Notes under the pieces: model-generated
Database searches by the model: none
Told to the model about the DNA's origin: nothing
Seen by the model: only the letters and a program-made list of their open reading frames with translations
Part shown: one piece after another, positions 34,293 to 43,149 of the stretch
How positions within the stretch are numbered: the stretch's first letter is position 1
Layout of the letters: every line of letters starts with the position of its first letter
Origin: Cylindrospermum stagnale PCC 7417
GTDB taxonomy: Bacteria > Cyanobacteriota > Cyanobacteriia > Cyanobacteriales > Nostocaceae
Assembly (NCBI RefSeq): GCF_000317535.1
Contig: NC_019757.1
Coordinates: forward strand, 6,774,501 to 6,838,500
Length of the DNA stretch: 64,000 nucleotides
Direction of reading: 5' to 3'
Position numbers and translations under genes: made by a program

Positions 34293-35174
34293 TTAAAAAG
34301 AACCAACGATCATGCCTGCAAGTAAGATAAAACCAATCCAGACGTTTTCGCGGAACATCTCACCATAAACAGAGTTAGGGAGTTGTGGTTTTCTTAAGCG
34401 CAGAGATTGCCAAATCCAGGCAATAGTTGCAATTACTAAGCTAATCCAGAAGGGAAGATGGAGGTGAAGCAAGACACCTACCCAACCAAGTAATAACATT
34501 GTGCCAGCAAAGAAAATAGCGATCGCCACAGGAGCCGATTTTCCAAAAAACAGGGCGCTAGAATTGATACCGATCCGCCGATCATCTTCGCGATCGCTCA
34601 TTGCATAAACAGTATCAAATCCCAATGTCCACAATACAGTTGCACCCCAAAGTAGCCAAGTTGTCGGCGAAAGTGTTGTTGTGACTGCACTCCAGCTAAT
34701 TAACACAGCAAAACCCCAAGCAATGGAAAGCACGAGTTGAGGCACTGGAAACACCCGCTTTGCCCCTGGATAAAGCAAAATTACGGGCACTGCGGCTACA
34801 GATAACCAGAAACTGAGGGGGTTAAGATAAAAGGCCAGTACTGCGGCACAAGCCATTGAGACGATCGCCACGACAATTCCCACTTTAATCGAAAGAGCGC
34901 GGGAAGCCAGAGGGCGATCGCGTGTTCTCTCTACCTGTGGATCAATATTCCGATCCCACAAATCATTGACAACACACCCAGCAGCGCTTGTGGCCAGAGT
35001 ACCCAACACAATCACTCCCACTAGGGGTAAAGGTGGTTTACCAGCAGCCGCCAAAAACACAGCCCACAGGGCAGGAATCATTAAAATTAGCCGTCCTTCT
35101 GGTTTATGCCACCGCAAAAGGCGGATAATCACCAGCCACTGGGGTTTTTGGTTGCTCTCTGGCGTCTTTAGCAT
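34293..35174 (-). CDS. ubiA: 4-hydroxybenzoate polyprenyltransferase (plastoquinone pathway)
   Basis: UbiA-type membrane prenyltransferase that in cyanobacteria prenylates 4-hydroxybenzoate for plastoquinone. Both Asp-rich motifs are clear: NDLWDRNIDPQVERTRDRPLASR and DTVYAMSDREDDRRIGINS. About nine hydrophobic segments. I take ATG 35174 (MLKTPESNQ) rather than 35210, because the extra 12 residues (MYSSSSSNF) are atypical. Divergent from ppx. Confidence 0.92.
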   Translation of the reverse strand: MLKTPESNQKPQWLVIIRLLRWHKPEGRLILMIPALWAVFLAAAGKPPLPLVGVIVLGTLATSAAGCVVNDLWDRNIDPQVERTRDRPLASRALSIKVGIVVAIVSMACAAVLAFYLNPLSFWLSVAAVPVILLYPGAKRVFPVPQLVLSIAWGFAVLISWSAVTTTLSPTTWLLWGATVLWTLGFDTVYAMSDREDDRRIGINSSALFFGKSAPVAIAIFFAGTMLLLGWVGVLLHLHLPFWISLVIATIAWIWQSLRLRKPQLPNSVYGEMFRENVWIGFILLAGMIVGSF

Positions 35175-35210
35175 AGAAATCAAGAAATTACTTGAACTAG
35201 ATGAATACAC

Positions 35211-35532
35211 ACTTCTTTACATCTATAGAATATCGTTATTTGCTATTTGTTAAAACACAACCTTAATTGGCGGCTTTGAATACAAAATAGCTCCTTTGGT
35301 TGTCAGCAGCAGGTTAAATTTTATTCATCAGGTATCACAGCCAAACAGTCAACCTGAGAAATACATTTATTTCAAGTAATATTTAGTACCAATTGCCCCG
35401 ACACACCAGCTTTCAAGCTGTCGCGCTTTTTATTTACATCCAGTTGATGGACGGCATACCCGTCATGATTCCAGGGACTGAAGTTTGAAGTTTGAATTGC
35501 TAACTAACCTTCTTGAAGAGAGAGAAAATTAG
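35211..35532. other. Divergent intergenic region ubiA / ppx
   Basis: 322 bp, AT-rich, no gene. A purine-rich site (GAAGAGAGAGAAAA) just before 35533 serves as ribosome-binding site for ppx. No certain promoter was identified. Confidence 0.45.
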
Positions 35533-37185
35533 ATGCTGAGTTTAGTTTCGGCTAACTGCTTGAGTATACCAACTCAGCCAGTTAAGCAACACCGGATTAT
35601 TGCGGCGATTGATATTGGCACAAATTCTCTGCACATGGTAGTGGTGCAAATTGAGCCGACCTTACCAGCTTTTAGCATGATCGCTAAAGAAAAGGAAACT
35701 GTGAGATTAGGCGATCGCGATTTGGCCACTGGAGATTTGAAACCAGAAATCATCAAAAAGGCGATCGCCACTTTGGGACGCTTCCAAGAAATTGCCAAAA
35801 TGTCCAATGTCGAAACCATCGTAGCTGTAGCGACTAGCGCTGTCCGGGAAGCCCCCAACGGCAAAGATTTTTTGCACAGGATCGAAACCGAGTTAGGTTT
35901 AAGCGTTGACTTGATTTCTGGACAAGAAGAAGCACGACGCATTTATTTAGGCGTGTTATCGGGGATGGAATTTCACAACCAGCCCCACATTATGATTGAT
36001 ATTGGCGGCGGTTCCACAGAATTAATTTTGGGAGACAGCCATGAACCGCGCAGTCTCACGAGTACCAAAGTCGGTGCTGTGCGACTCACCGGCGAGTTAA
36101 TTACCACCGATCCCATTAGCAATATTGAGTTTCAGTACCTGCAAGCCTACGCACGGGGGATGTTAGAACGTTCTGTAGATGAGGTGTTAGCAAACCTGAA
36201 TTTTGGTGAATCTCCTCGCTTGGTAGGCACTTCTGGCACGATTGAAACCTTAGCGACGATTCACGCACGGGAAAAGCTGGGTTATGTTCCTTCCACCCTC
36301 AACGGCTATCAATTTCCTCTCAAAGACTTGCGGGAGTTAGTAAATCGCTTGCGGAGATTGTCGAATGTGGAAAGAGCCATAATTCCGGGGATGCCGGATA
36401 AGCGGTCAGAAGTAATACTAGCTGGTGCAGTGATATTACAGGAAGGCATGACCCTTTTGGGTGCTGAGTCGCTGACAGTATGTGAGCGTTCTCTGCGAGA
36501 AGGCGTGATTGTCGACTGGATGCTGGCACATGGTTTAATTGAAGACCGACTGCGCTATCAAGGTTCAGTGCGTCAGCGGAGTGTGCTGAAAGCTGCTAAG
36601 AAATACCAGATTAACTTAGAACATAGCGATCGCGTCGCAGTATTCGCCCTGAGCTTATTTGACCAGACTTTTGGCACGTTACACAACTGGCAATCAGGCG
36701 ATCGGCAATTGCTCTGGGCAGCTGCCATATTACATAATTGTGGTCACTACATCAGCCATTCTGCACACCACAAGCATTCTTACTACCTAATTCGCAATGG
36801 TGAATTACTTGGTTACACCGAAACAGAAATTGAACTCATTGCCAATTTAGCCCGTTATCATCGCAAATCCCCACCCAAGAAAAAGCATGAAAATTACCGC
36901 AATTTGTTAACTAAAGAGCATCGACAAATGATCAGTCAATTGAGTGCCATTTTGAGATTAGCAGTTGCTCTAGATAGAAGGCAAATTGGAGCAATCGCTC
37001 GAATCCAATGTGATTATCGTCCCGATACCGGGGAATTTAAAATGCTAATTTTTCCCTCCCAAGTTGGTGATGACTGCGCCTTAGAACTCTGGAGTTTAGA
37101 TTACAAAAAAGGAGTATTCGAGGAAGAATTCGGGGTGAAATTAGTAGCAAGTTTAGAAAGTTCTACCGTTACCAATATTTCCTAA
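35533..37185 (+). CDS. ppx: Exopolyphosphatase, Ppx/GppA family
   Basis: 550 residues. The ASKHA ATPase-like N-terminal half contains AAIDIGTNSLHMVVVQ (phosphate loop 1), VATSAVREAPNG, MIDIGGGSTELILGD (phosphate loop 2) and GTSGTIETLA. The C-terminal half (about 330-510) is an HD-like domain (AAILHNCGHYISHSAHHKHSYYLI). It degrades polyphosphate and/or pppGpp. Length matches the two-domain Ppx. ATG 35533. Confidence 0.94.
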   Translation: MLSLVSANCLSIPTQPVKQHRIIAAIDIGTNSLHMVVVQIEPTLPAFSMIAKEKETVRLGDRDLATGDLKPEIIKKAIATLGRFQEIAKMSNVETIVAVATSAVREAPNGKDFLHRIETELGLSVDLISGQEEARRIYLGVLSGMEFHNQPHIMIDIGGGSTELILGDSHEPRSLTSTKVGAVRLTGELITTDPISNIEFQYLQAYARGMLERSVDEVLANLNFGESPRLVGTSGTIETLATIHAREKLGYVPSTLNGYQFPLKDLRELVNRLRRLSNVERAIIPGMPDKRSEVILAGAVILQEGMTLLGAESLTVCERSLREGVIVDWMLAHGLIEDRLRYQGSVRQRSVLKAAKKYQINLEHSDRVAVFALSLFDQTFGTLHNWQSGDRQLLWAAAILHNCGHYISHSAHHKHSYYLIRNGELLGYTETEIELIANLARYHRKSPPKKKHENYRNLLTKEHRQMISQLSAILRLAVALDRRQIGAIARIQCDYRPDTGEFKMLIFPSQVGDDCALELWSLDYKKGVFEEEFGVKLVASLESSTVTNIS

Positions 37186-37239
37186 AAACTGGGTGCGTTA
37201 ACGCAGCTTAACGCACTTGATTACTGAAATATTACAAAA

Positions 37240-38502
37240 TCATTTTATTGATTTTAAATGCATAATAACTGGCTTTTCAAAAAAGACATAAAAAGCATAT
37301 CCTCCTACTACAGACAGGGGTACGGTGAGTGTAATTGATATTGCCAGCTTCACTAATGGTAATATATGCAAATCCTTGAGACACAATTGAACCAGTGCTT
37401 CTATCAGAGCATGTACTAAATATATACTATAAGAAAAACCACCCAAAGTAACTAACCATCGGGATTGTAATAAATCTAAAATACCCCGAAAAAAAGTAGG
37501 TTTTCCCTCAACTATAAATCTACTACAAGATATAATTAAACAAATTACCGCTATGCCAATTATGAGATCAAAAATAAATTGTTGCGGTTGAGAAAAATTA
37601 TTTATAAATGGACATATTTTAGTCAATATCAATACTAAAAACGGCTTTAAACGTGAAGGCGGAAATGAAGCTACAACCCAGATTGTAGCAAAAATAATAC
37701 AAGTTATATCCCAGTTAATTCTATTTTTCCACTTTAATGAAGATGATTGTTTATCTAAGCCAATAACTGCTCCTATAAAACCTAGAGTAAATAAAATGAT
37801 GTACCATGCATACCAGAATTTGCTTAAGAGCAAACTCAGCAAAAATGCTACGACTAATACAGCACTTATGCCTAAATATCGCCATACAGGTAATAATACG
37901 AAGGGCAGCAAAAAGTATATTTGCCATTCTAAGGCTACACTCCACATAGGAGGGTTAATTTTAAACATCCAGTCTTCAGCATTAAAGTTATGAACTAAAA
38001 ATAAATGGGGAATTATTGCCCCTTTATCAAACGCAGGTTGCCCATAATTCCAGTGCGTTCCTGTAGCTAACATTATATTTTTAGGAATAAGAGAGTTACA
38101 AATAAGTGACAAAATCAGAGCCGCATAATATGGAGGTAAAATCCTTAATGCGCGTCGCTGAAAGTAATTAAGAATGCCACCACGTATCTGTCTGTTTTCA
38201 GAGTTAGCAATAGGTAACGTTAGACAATAACCAGATAGCACAATAAAAATTACAACCCCATATCTTCCTTGGGAGAAAAATAAATCAGTTACTTGCCATA
38301 TAATGCTAAATTTCTCAGTGTCACTAAGCGTTGCAGAAACATCTAAATAAATGTGGAATAAAATTATATATATTGCTGTTGAACCTCGGATTCCATCCAA
38401 ATAATCAAGTCGAAATCTAGAATTTACTTGCTTAGTCGGCTCTATCGATGATTGAGATATTTCATCACCTGACATAATTTCACCACCTGTATAAATTCCC
38501 AA
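37240..38502 (-). CDS. Acyltransferase 3 family membrane protein
   Basis: 420 residues, about ten hydrophobic segments. The N-terminal FRLDYLDGIRGSTAIYIILFHI is the acyltransferase 3 (OafA/YrhL/NodX) signature, with the conserved catalytic-type His in LFHIY and the R residues in YFQRRALRILPPYY. It would O-acylate a cell-envelope sugar, polysaccharide or small molecule. The first 28 residues precede the conserved part; ATG at 38502 or 38475 (MSGDEIS). No partner gene is adjacent. Confidence 0.88.
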   Translation of the reverse strand: MGIYTGGEIMSGDEISQSSIEPTKQVNSRFRLDYLDGIRGSTAIYIILFHIYLDVSATLSDTEKFSIIWQVTDLFFSQGRYGVVIFIVLSGYCLTLPIANSENRQIRGGILNYFQRRALRILPPYYAALILSLICNSLIPKNIMLATGTHWNYGQPAFDKGAIIPHLFLVHNFNAEDWMFKINPPMWSVALEWQIYFLLPFVLLPVWRYLGISAVLVVAFLLSLLLSKFWYAWYIILFTLGFIGAVIGLDKQSSSLKWKNRINWDITCIIFATIWVVASFPPSRLKPFLVLILTKICPFINNFSQPQQFIFDLIIGIAVICLIISCSRFIVEGKPTFFRGILDLLQSRWLVTLGGFSYSIYLVHALIEALVQLCLKDLHILPLVKLAISITLTVPLSVVGGYAFYVFFEKPVIMHLKSIK

Positions 38503-39007
38503 AATGAAAAAACTGGAGTCTTAAATAATTAAAAATTTAAGACTGTTACATCAAAGCATTTCAACCCCGACTGTAACTTGCTTACCCCAGGGTAATACAA
38601 GCTAGGTTTAAACGAATCTGTATGAAACTTGTTGCATCCTGATGAACTAGATATTATACTGCAAAATTCAATTCTTGCATTCTTTTGAGAAAAAATATAA
38701 TGTCAAGTCGCTTCGCTCCAATTCAAAATTCAAAACTTGTACTGAGCTTGTCGAAGTATTCAAAATTAAAGATAATTAGTGGTAGCTCTAGACTCACCAC
38801 TTTCTTGTTGACCGCCATAATCTTTGATTGTGGCGGGGGCTTGTACCCAGAATTAATTAATTCAAAATTATTTCCATTCTTCTCTTCCTAACAGAATTTT
38901 GTATTCCTATAGCTCATTGAATCCGGTTGAATCCGGCAAATCCTATAAATCCTGATTCTGACTACTGCAATCTTAAAAATTTTCCGTAACGCTTTAGATA
39001 TTTCGCT
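38503..39007. other. Intergenic, no gene seen
   Basis: 505 bp. Contains a dispersed repeat fragment of the type AATTCAAAATTCAAAACTTG ... GAGCTTGTCGAAGTATTCAAAATT (about 38718-38768). A small open frame here has no coding character. No terminator was recognised for the acyltransferase or kinase gene. Confidence 0.45.
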
Positions 39008-41263
39008 TTAAGAAACAACCAAAGGCAAAATAAAACAAAATAAAACAAAACAAAAATAAACTATAGCAGCATTTCCAAGACCAATCCCTATAAAGAACCC
39101 AATCACAGCAAGCCGCAGAACCAAAACTTTCCTATCGGAATTTGAAGTAGTTATAGTAGTAGATGTTGCAGTTGTTTGGGTTATTACAGGTTGACTCTGA
39201 GGTGTAGAAACTGCTGGTTGCGAAACCTGAGATTGAGTTTGCTGGACTGAAGATGAAGTAGTGATATGTGCTGCAATTTGCCAAATCTTGATATTCTTGT
39301 CACCACACCCACTAGCAAGGATTTGACCATCAGGGCTAAATGCTACGGCATTAACACCTAAGGAATGCCCAGGGAGGGTTTGGAGTAGTTTTCCTGTAGT
39401 GACATTCCACAGTTTGATAGTCTCTTCACGACTCCCACTAGCAAGGGTTTTGCCATTTGGACTGAATGCTACGCAATTAACCCAGTAGTAATGCCCAGGG
39501 AGGGTTTGGAGTAGTTTTCCTGTAATGACATTCCACAGTTTGATAGTATTGTCATCACTCACACTAGCAAGGGTTTGACCATCAGGGCTGAATGCTACGC
39601 AATTAACCTTTCTGGAATGCCCAGAGAGGGTTTGGAGTAGTTTTCCTGTAGTAACATTCCACAGTTTGATAGTCTTATCCCTACTCCCACTAGCAAGGGT
39701 TTGACCATCGGGGCTGTATACTACCGACTCAACCAAGTCGGAATGCCCAGAGAAAGTTTGGAGTAGTTTTCCTGTAGTGACATTCCACAGTTTGATAGTC
39801 TCGTCACCACCCCCACTAGCAAGGGTTTGACCATCAGGGCTGAATGCTACGGAACTAACCCAGATTGAATGCCCAGAGAGGGTTTGGAGTGGTTTTCCTG
39901 TAGTGACATTCCACAGTTTGATAGTATTGTCACGACTCCCACTAGCAAGGGTTTGACCATCAGGGCTGAATGCTACAGAACGAACCGATTCGGAATGCCC
40001 AGAGAGGGTTTGGAGTAGTTGTCCTGTAGTGACATTCCACAGTTTGATAGTCTCGTCACCACCCCCACTAGCAAGGGTTTGACCATCTGGGCTGAACGCT
40101 ACGGAATAAACACTGTCGGAATGCCCTGCGATGGTTTGGAGTAGCCTGGAGGGGGCGACATTTCCTAAAATTTGGTCTGTGTTAATAACTTGCGGCTGTG
40201 GTGTTGAGTCAACAACAGCAGGTGGTTTTGGTCTAACAACTCCAGGAAATATATCAACACCAAGTTTTGTAGCGCGATCGCACCAATAACATTTACCATA
40301 AGTTCGGCTATAGTAGTGACCGTCTACCCTGCCACATACACTAAGCCGATCATTCCCTACTCTTAACGCCTCCAACCACTCCTTAGCCGTAGGGCGTAAA
40401 TTAGGATTTTGGTGCCCATCATTAAAACATTTGAGAAAACATTGCTGAACATCTGGATGAACAATCTCAAGGGGAATTGTCCTCTCTACAGGTTGAATAA
40501 AACTATTTGGTGCATACAGCCATAAACCCTGACGGATGAGATCATTAATTTCTGGAGTTTCCCCCGCACCTATCCACCTTCCCTGAAAAGGGCTATTACC
40601 TCCAAATAACAATTGATAGATAATTACTGCTAACCGGAAACGATCGTGTACTTTCGTCTGCTCAATGCTAGCAATATCTTTACCAATCATTTCCGGTGGT
40701 GTATATCCCTCTGAACCAACTAAACAACGATAAACTTTACCATTTTGAGGATTTATCACCTGAAAAGAATCTGTATCAATAATTGAAGGTAAAGCCCGAT
40801 TATTAACCAGAATATTTTGTGGTTTGATATCACCCAATACATAACCAGCCGTGTGAAGTGCTTCAATAATTGAGGCAATATTCAGCGCTGTTGTGTGTAG
40901 AAAACGCCAATCAACCTCAAGTTTCAACGCCTTTCGACGTTGGGTATTATAAATATCAAGAAGCTCTTTTCCACCCTTTACTTCTGGCATCAAAAAGCCC
41001 ACACAATCACCCAGATCATTTTTCAGCACCGACTTAGGCCAAGCAAAAGAAATATGATTGAGGTGAGAATTTGGCTCTGTGGGTGGGTACGATATCATCA
41101 CCGCTAATTTCTGCACCCGCTCAAGAGTTGGAGAATGGTAAATTTTAGCTAAATCACCATTTTCATTAGTTCGCCAAACCTTCGCTTCACCACTATTAGC
41201 TATCGGTTCACCTAACAGAGTAATTGATTTCCCCGTACTGGCACAGGTGAGAACTGTCATCAA
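39008..41263 (-). CDS. Protein kinase-like / seven-WD40 membrane protein of a TerY-type triad
   Basis: 751 residues. Residues about 15-300 form a Ser/Thr-kinase-like domain, with FLMPEV hinge, GDIKPQNILVNN catalytic loop and IIDTDSFQV in place of DFG; the HRD is changed to LGD, so catalysis is uncertain. A Cys pair unit (CGRVDG ... CYWCDRA) follows. Residues about 370-670 hold seven WD40 repeats of 42 residues, almost identical at DNA level. A Ser/Thr/Gln-rich linker and a C-terminal membrane helix pair (VLRLAVIGFFIGIGLGNAAIVYFCFVLF) end it. Adjacent to PP2C and vWA genes on the same strand. Confidence 0.88.
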   Translation of the reverse strand: MMTVLTCASTGKSITLLGEPIANSGEAKVWRTNENGDLAKIYHSPTLERVQKLAVMISYPPTEPNSHLNHISFAWPKSVLKNDLGDCVGFLMPEVKGGKELLDIYNTQRRKALKLEVDWRFLHTTALNIASIIEALHTAGYVLGDIKPQNILVNNRALPSIIDTDSFQVINPQNGKVYRCLVGSEGYTPPEMIGKDIASIEQTKVHDRFRLAVIIYQLLFGGNSPFQGRWIGAGETPEINDLIRQGLWLYAPNSFIQPVERTIPLEIVHPDVQQCFLKCFNDGHQNPNLRPTAKEWLEALRVGNDRLSVCGRVDGHYYSRTYGKCYWCDRATKLGVDIFPGVVRPKPPAVVDSTPQPQVINTDQILGNVAPSRLLQTIAGHSDSVYSVAFSPDGQTLASGGGDETIKLWNVTTGQLLQTLSGHSESVRSVAFSPDGQTLASGSRDNTIKLWNVTTGKPLQTLSGHSIWVSSVAFSPDGQTLASGGGDETIKLWNVTTGKLLQTFSGHSDLVESVVYSPDGQTLASGSRDKTIKLWNVTTGKLLQTLSGHSRKVNCVAFSPDGQTLASVSDDNTIKLWNVITGKLLQTLPGHYYWVNCVAFSPNGKTLASGSREETIKLWNVTTGKLLQTLPGHSLGVNAVAFSPDGQILASGCGDKNIKIWQIAAHITTSSSVQQTQSQVSQPAVSTPQSQPVITQTTATSTTITTSNSDRKVLVLRLAVIGFFIGIGLGNAAIVYFCFVLFCFILPLVVS

Positions 41264-41266
41264 ATT

Positions 41267-42040
41267 TTACTCTCTCTCAAACAGGCACAAAAGCAAAGTT
41301 TTATCATCGTCAGTGCGAGAATTTAGCCGTTCAGAGTTGAGGAAATCAATAATATATTGATCTTCTGCGTCTGGATTAGCAATTTCTTGCAAGTATTCGT
41401 CAAAAGGTTTAAAAAATGGTGGAAATGCTTTCCAGTCACTCAAGCGAATTGCAACTTTTTCTAGTCCATCAGTAGAAGCACAAATAAACTCTTGCTTTGC
41501 TGAAATAACCTGCACCTGCATCTCATCCAGCGCATTAGCTGAAGTGACAAAAGTTGTTTCGTTGAAAAATTCCCCTTTATCAGGTTCAAACAACAGTTGA
41601 TATTCTGAATTTTGGGAACGCACCACTATAAATCCATCTCCAATTTGCATAGCTACAAACCAGTCAGGAGTTGCGACAAAAACCAAAAGAGTACAAGCTA
41701 AGTCATTGACTGAATAACCTTCTTTGGCTGCTTGGTTGTTTAAATCAGTAATAACTTGGTTCACAATCTTAGCAAACAGTTTCTCAGCTTCTATTTTGCC
41801 AAGTGGTTGAGAAAACCCTTGCCTATCAGGATATTGATTAATCTCAGCAAAGCATTTGAGTACTGTTTCTACCGCCAATTTAGAACCAATTTGAGAATAT
41901 TTAGCACTACCAGCACCATCAGCAACAGCGCCTACAATCACATCATTAAAAATGCGATAATGCCCAAAATCTTGACAAGGTATTTTCTGAATTTTATGAC
42001 TCGTTCCCGTCGCCGAACGGGCAATTGCTTTCCAACCCAC
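41267..42040 (-). CDS. PP2C-family phosphatase of the triad
   Basis: 257 residues. A PP2C (PPM) metal-dependent phosphatase is shown by MGWKAIARSATGTSHKIQKIPCQD (first motif, D), VGAVADGAGSAKYSQIGSKLAV (metal-binding DG), VAMQIGDGFIVV, FICASTDGLEKVAI, and DDKTLLLC. The second gene in a vWA-PP2C-kinase set; stop is 3 bp from the kinase start, so translation is likely coupled. It probably reverses phosphorylation by the neighbouring kinase. Confidence 0.9.
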   Translation of the reverse strand: MGWKAIARSATGTSHKIQKIPCQDFGHYRIFNDVIVGAVADGAGSAKYSQIGSKLAVETVLKCFAEINQYPDRQGFSQPLGKIEAEKLFAKIVNQVITDLNNQAAKEGYSVNDLACTLLVFVATPDWFVAMQIGDGFIVVRSQNSEYQLLFEPDKGEFFNETTFVTSANALDEMQVQVISAKQEFICASTDGLEKVAIRLSDWKAFPPFFKPFDEYLQEIANPDAEDQYIIDFLNSERLNSRTDDDKTLLLCLFERE

Positions 42041-42056
42041 AATAAATCCTCAAATT

Positions 42057-42713
42057 CTAAGTATTAATTTGACCCCATCCCACAGGTGGTAATGCCACTG
42101 CTTCCCCTACTTTGCCACTAGAAACCCGTTTCATGGAAGTGGAAAGCCAAACAAATAAAGAGCGAAAATCTAAGCCATTCAGGGTCACTGGTGGACGTTC
42201 AGGGGGAGCAATTTGTTTGAGTTTGTTAATATCTGCACCCTGGACACCAACAGTAAAAAACAACATTCGGCGCTGTGCTTCTGCTTCTCTCACACTTTGC
42301 GCTGCACCTTCCCAATAATCTGTTGGTGCCCCATCGGTAATTAAAAATACCCAAGGACGATAATAGAGAATACCGTTGTCTTTATAAGTCTGTTTTCGTT
42401 GTTCCAACAAATCCAAAGCGTACTCTATGGCCTCACCCATTGGTGTGACACCATCTGCTTCTAGGTTGGGCGGTGTAAATTGGTCTATAGTCACAAAATC
42501 TTGGGTCAGTCGCACAGGGCCAAAGGTGACAATAGCAACTTCCACACTGAGGGAAGCTTGAGCATCTCTCATGACGTCTTCTTTAAAAGCTGCCAAACCT
42601 CGATTTAACTCCTGTATAGGCTGACCTGACATGGAGCCAGAAGTATCAACTAAGAGAATTACAGGGCAACGATTTTCTGGGTTTTCAACGAATTCAGGCA
42701 GTCCTACAGGCAT
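42057..42713 (-). CDS. VWA-domain (TerY-like) protein of the triad
   Basis: 218 residues, almost entirely a von Willebrand A domain: ILLVDTSGSMSGQPIQELNRGL (MIDAS DxSGS), GVTPMGEAIEYALDLL (Thr of MIDAS), VFLITDGAPTDYW (Asp), and a C-terminal LFVWLSTSMKRVS. TerY-type vWA proteins commonly co-occur with PP2C and kinase genes (the TerY-P triad) in tellurium/stress-type signalling. It lies 16 bp upstream of the PP2C gene in one operon. Confidence 0.9.
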   Translation of the reverse strand: MPVGLPEFVENPENRCPVILLVDTSGSMSGQPIQELNRGLAAFKEDVMRDAQASLSVEVAIVTFGPVRLTQDFVTIDQFTPPNLEADGVTPMGEAIEYALDLLEQRKQTYKDNGILYYRPWVFLITDGAPTDYWEGAAQSVREAEAQRRMLFFTVGVQGADINKLKQIAPPERPPVTLNGLDFRSLFVWLSTSMKRVSSGKVGEAVALPPVGWGQINT

Positions 42714-42821
42714 CTAATACTCCTGACTTATCGGAAATAAGATTACTTATATTATTTTTAACATACTACTTTGGTATTAGTGTTTGTACTGAAAAAAAAT
42801 CTCATAATTGCCCGACTTTAG

Positions 42822-42853
42822 GCGATGGGCTACGGTGGGGCGTAGCCCATCGC
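42822..42853. repeat. Perfect hairpin palindrome of the dispersed family
   Basis: GCGATGGGCTACG - GTGGGG - CGTAGCCCATCGC, a perfect 13-bp stem. It shares the 17-base string GGGGCGTAGCCCATCGC with the insert inside the broken WD40 copy (12776-12792), so the two are members of one dispersed family. Confidence 0.85.
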
Positions 42854-43092
42854 AATTTTCAACCTATAATTTAACTGATAGAGTTTTTTTAAGTATCTGA
42901 CTTTTCACCGTAAGTCCTCAAACAGCCAAACAACGTGGCTTTTTCCACAGGTTAATTCTCAATCATCATAGATTAATAAAAATGCCTAACGAAAAATCAG
43001 GGCTAGGGAAAACCTGGTTGATGAACTAAAAAGCAACTGCGCTTGATTTGATTAATTCCGAGCATTTAAAAAATTGGTTGACAAACTGTTGT

Positions 43093-43129
43093 TACCTTAC
43101 CTCATAAACCTGCAATACGCTGTATATTG
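43093..43129 (+). repeat. 37-bp inverted repeat, left copy
   Basis: Matches the reverse complement of 58588-58624 at 35 of 37 positions, including an uninterrupted 27-base core (TACCTCATAAACC ... ATACGCTGTA). Weaker similarity (…CCACC-TACTTAA) continues up to the NRPS stop codon at 43150-43152. The pair brackets the NRPS and the surface-protein gene. Confidence 0.85.
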
Positions 43130-43149
43130 AGTTCTCCCCGTCCACCTAC

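Larger units (their letters stand above)
42714..43149. other. Intergenic region with palindrome and inverted-repeat end
   Basis: 436 bp, no gene. It contains a perfect 13-bp-arm palindrome at 42822-42853 (arms GCGATGGGCTACG / CGTAGCCCATCGC, loop GTGGGG), related to the insert at 12751-12802, and the left copy (43093-43129) of the 37-bp inverted repeat that flanks the NRPS/adhesin genes. The remaining sequence shows no signal. Confidence 0.7.

Noticed and set aside
38685-38891. Plus-strand small frame in the acyltransferase/kinase gap
   Set aside because: It is built from a dispersed repeat and has no conserved motif.
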